Source: Ruminococcus sp.
Lineage (GTDB): Bacteria > Bacillota > Clostridia > Oscillospirales > Ruminococcaceae
Direction of reading: 5' to 3'
Assembly: GCA_017542125.1 (NCBI GenBank)
Contig: JAFXXU010000004.1
Location: 20,587-84,586 of the forward strand
DNA: 64,000 nt
The stretch's first letter is position 1; every line of letters starts with the position of its first letter. Below, piece after piece: positions 62,238 through 64,000 of this stretch. The notes under the pieces are model-generated. The model had not been told where the DNA came from. It worked only from the letters and a program-made list of their open reading frames with translations, and did no database searches. Both the position numbers and the translations under genes were made by a program.

Positions 62238-63020
62238 TCAGACCATTTCCTCTCTGTAACAGATCACATGATCATCCTGCTGATAGTGCCTGTCGGGGAG
62301 GCAGGAGAAGGGGTGCTGCCTTGCTTCGCCGTCGAAGTACCGGTAGGGGAGATCATTCCCCGTTTCGCCCCGGATAAGCTCTTCCACACCCTTTCGCAGG
62401 CAGCGCATCAGAGATATATCGTCAAGATCGTGGGCATGACCGTGGAGGATGACATCGGCTCTGTCCTCCAAAAACATCAGCCTGTCCAGAGAGGCGACAA
62501 ATTCCTCAAAGGAGGGGCAGCCCTCAAGCTGCATCCAGAGGTGATGGTTGATGCCGTCGCCGGTAAAGAGGATGCGGTCCTCCCGCAGCAGGAGCATTAT
62601 CCCTCCGGAGGTGTGCCCCGGCAGCTCGTAGACCTCCAGATGCCTGCCGCCCAGGTCTATCACGTCCCCCTCGCGGATCTCCCCGAAGGGGGGCATTTTT
62701 AATCCCCGGGCCTCGCAGTCCTTTAAAAATTCCGGATCTTCGGTGAACATCTTGGCCAGAGGCAGGTCTGCGGGATGTATAAGCGCCTTGTCAAAATAGA
62801 CGTTGCCGAAGATGTGGTCGGGATGGCCGTGAGTGTTTACCACCGTAAGGGGCTTGTCGGTGAGACTGCGAACCGCCTTGTAAACATCGTTATAGCCGTT
62901 CATCGTGTCGATAACGCAGGCGCTCTCATCACCGATTATAAGATAGCCCGTGGATTCGTGGGCTTCGTCCATAAGGTAGACGCCCTTGCGCATCTCTTTG
63001 ATATAAAGCTTCTTTTCCAT
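62238..63020 (-). CDS. Metallo-beta-lactamase-fold hydrolase
   Basis: A 260-residue hydrolase with the metal motif HGHPDH (64-69), a later GHTSGG and LFTGDGIN, and the final conserved histidine region ILHGHAHD. I chose the ATG at 63018-63020 behind GGGAGG. It belongs to the glyoxalase II-like branch; substrate unknown. It lies 14 bases after the methyltransferase gene, so the two form an operon. Confidence 0.9.
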   Translation of the reverse strand: MEKKLYIKEMRKGVYLMDEAHESTGYLIIGDESACVIDTMNGYNDVYKAVRSLTDKPLTVVNTHGHPDHIFGNVYFDKALIHPADLPLAKMFTEDPEFLKDCEARGLKMPPFGEIREGDVIDLGGRHLEVYELPGHTSGGIMLLLREDRILFTGDGINHHLWMQLEGCPSFEEFVASLDRLMFLEDRADVILHGHAHDLDDISLMRCLRKGVEELIRGETGNDLPYRYFDGEARQHPFSCLPDRHYQQDDHVICYREEMV

Positions 63021-63034
63021 AGCAGCCTCCCGTA

Positions 63035-63826
63035 TCATTTCTTAGTCAGCACCGCCAGAGCGGCGTAGTGCAGCACCTCAAACTCCTCCGGAGCTATCCG
63101 GTCGAGCAGAGCCCGGTGCTCGGCGTCCCAGGCGGCAAGCTCGCTGCCGGAGAGGGAAGCCCCTATGCCCCGGCTGGCTCTTATCCTACCGTGCCAGCTC
63201 TCCTTTGTAAATGGAACTTGGAGATCGTATTCCTCGTGAGCTTCAAGGTCAAAATACCTGTATGCCGCCTCGGGGATGCCGATAGGGCGGCGGCGCTCCC
63301 CCGCACCCGTCCAGTGAGGGCTGTATTTCAGGATGAGCCGCTCGCTCTCGCCGGCTATCCTGTCTTCCTCCGGCAGCCAGGCCATATAGAGGATCAATAG
63401 CTTCCCGCCGGGAGTCAGAAGCTCCGACAGCTTAGGCAAAACTTTTTCGTGATCGAAATACCAGAAGCACTGGCAGGCGGTGATAACGTCAAAGCTCTCC
63501 CCCGGGAAGTCCAGCTCCTCTGCGGAGACGGGAAGAAAGCGTATCTTCATATCCTGAGCTTCGGCAAGGCGCCGCGCCTGATCTACCTGCTCCGGGGAGA
63601 TATCGGTGCCCGTCCACTCCGCGCCGAAGCGGTACATATTCCGGGGGAGCACCCCAGTCCCCGTGCCCAGATCCAGCACCCGCTGTCTCTTTACGCACAG
63701 CCCCAGATCTGTTATCCTGCGGTAGAATTCCTCCGGGTAGATATCCCGGTATTTTGCATATTCGCCGGATGTCCTGCCCCAGTCAAAGGCCTTGCCCGCA
63801 TCTATCCTCTTATCGGAGATCTCCAT
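63035..63826 (-). CDS. Class I SAM-dependent methyltransferase
   Basis: A 263-residue enzyme of the methyltransferase 11/25 type: motif I VLDLGTGTGVLP (50-61), motif II WTGTDISPEQVDQAR, motif III-IV AEELDFPGESFDVITACQCFWYFDH, then LTPGGKLLILYMAW. I chose the ATG at 63824-63826, nine bases after GGGAGGC; a longer frame enters the repeat upstream. Substrate unknown. It forms an operon with the hydrolase downstream. Confidence 0.9.
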   Translation of the reverse strand: MEISDKRIDAGKAFDWGRTSGEYAKYRDIYPEEFYRRITDLGLCVKRQRVLDLGTGTGVLPRNMYRFGAEWTGTDISPEQVDQARRLAEAQDMKIRFLPVSAEELDFPGESFDVITACQCFWYFDHEKVLPKLSELLTPGGKLLILYMAWLPEEDRIAGESERLILKYSPHWTGAGERRRPIGIPEAAYRYFDLEAHEEYDLQVPFTKESWHGRIRASRGIGASLSGSELAAWDAEHRALLDRIAPEEFEVLHYAALAVLTKK

Positions 63827-63859
63827 AGTCCCTGCCTCCCTTGCAAATAGCTGTCTTAA

Positions 63860-64000
63860 GGCAACACCGCACGACCCGCGGCTAACGCCTCTGCACATCA
63901 TCTGCCGTGTCAAGCCTGCTTGACGACCGGCTTATCCGTCATATTACCCAAATTCTCCTTGACGTTGCGTAAAGCGAAGTGAACTTCGCTTACAAGCCTG
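63860..64000 (-). repeat. TTAA-associated miniature element, copy C (cut by window end)
   Basis: Begins GGCAACACCGCACGACCCGC, flanked by CTTAA, and matches copies A and B through CCGTCATATTACCCAAATTC. The interior then differs (GCGAAGTGAACTTCGC hairpin). The other end is beyond the window. It sits about 33 bases upstream of the methyltransferase start. Confidence 0.85.

Noticed and set aside
63827-63913. Longer N-terminus of the methyltransferase
   Set aside because: It would be encoded by the miniature element; the ATG at 63826 has a proper GGGAGGC.

Overview
The window looks like chromosomal DNA of a spore-forming, Gram-positive gut or rumen anaerobe close to Ruminococcus (Clostridia, Oscillospirales). 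This rests on a type I dockerin at the end of one secreted protein and a fragment of a second, GLUG, MBG and InlB-like surface modules, BspA-type leucine-rich repeats, an alpha/beta small acid-soluble spore protein, the ACT/DUF711 gene pair, and many near-consensus TTGACA-N17-TATAAT promoters. Base composition is moderately GC-rich except in two AT-rich patches, about 29.6-30.6 kb and 60.3-62.2 kb. There is no insertion sequence, CRISPR array, rRNA or recognisable prophage. No database search was possible; family names come from motif recognition.

Layout. 0-10 kb (minus): the 5' part of rimO, a type IV pilin, a tetR-ABC-FtsX-Sel1 operon behind a clear operator, and an oppD-oppA-oppB-oppC peptide uptake operon that ends in a start-less reading frame. 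10-15.3 kb (plus): three start/stop-overlapping genes, dus, an intracellular giant LRR protein and an iron-sulfur aldo/keto reductase. 15.3-19.4 kb: a CbrC-family protein, a lipoprotein, tRNA-Ala(GGC) and rmuC. 19.4-33.2 kb is the accessory region: an orphan spore-gene upstream module, a 4.5-kb dockerin protein whose signal peptide lies in another frame, a 5.6-kb secreted MBG protein followed by a 35-codon peptide gene, a radical SAM/SPASM enzyme, the spore protein gene, and a truncated secreted protein joined to half a dockerin.

33.2-50.9 kb is mostly housekeeping: an ACT protein with DUF711, recX-recA, prmC, DUF1385, a lipoprotein-response regulator-histidine kinase set, a YfhO membrane protein with a glycosyltransferase, and a PspA/GIDE envelope-stress operon. 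51.1-56.6 kb carries two ABC exporters around a DUF1854 protein, preceded by a consensus promoter, a 24-codon leader ORF and an intrinsic terminator, laid out like a ribosome-controlled attenuator. 56.7-57.6 kb holds two inverted copies of a ~172-bp element flanking a 29-residue membrane peptide. A third copy runs off the right edge and a possible stub lies at 19.6 kb; most junctions are at TTAA. Then come a UvrD/PcrA helicase, a small STAS-like protein, an AT-rich 602-residue protein with a possible PD-(D/E)XK nuclease core, a metallo-beta-lactamase-fold hydrolase and a methyltransferase.

The strongest leads for something new are the leader/attenuator of the exporter operon, the 35-residue peptide beside a radical SAM/SPASM enzyme, the AT-rich nuclease-like orphan, and the TTAA-associated miniature elements.
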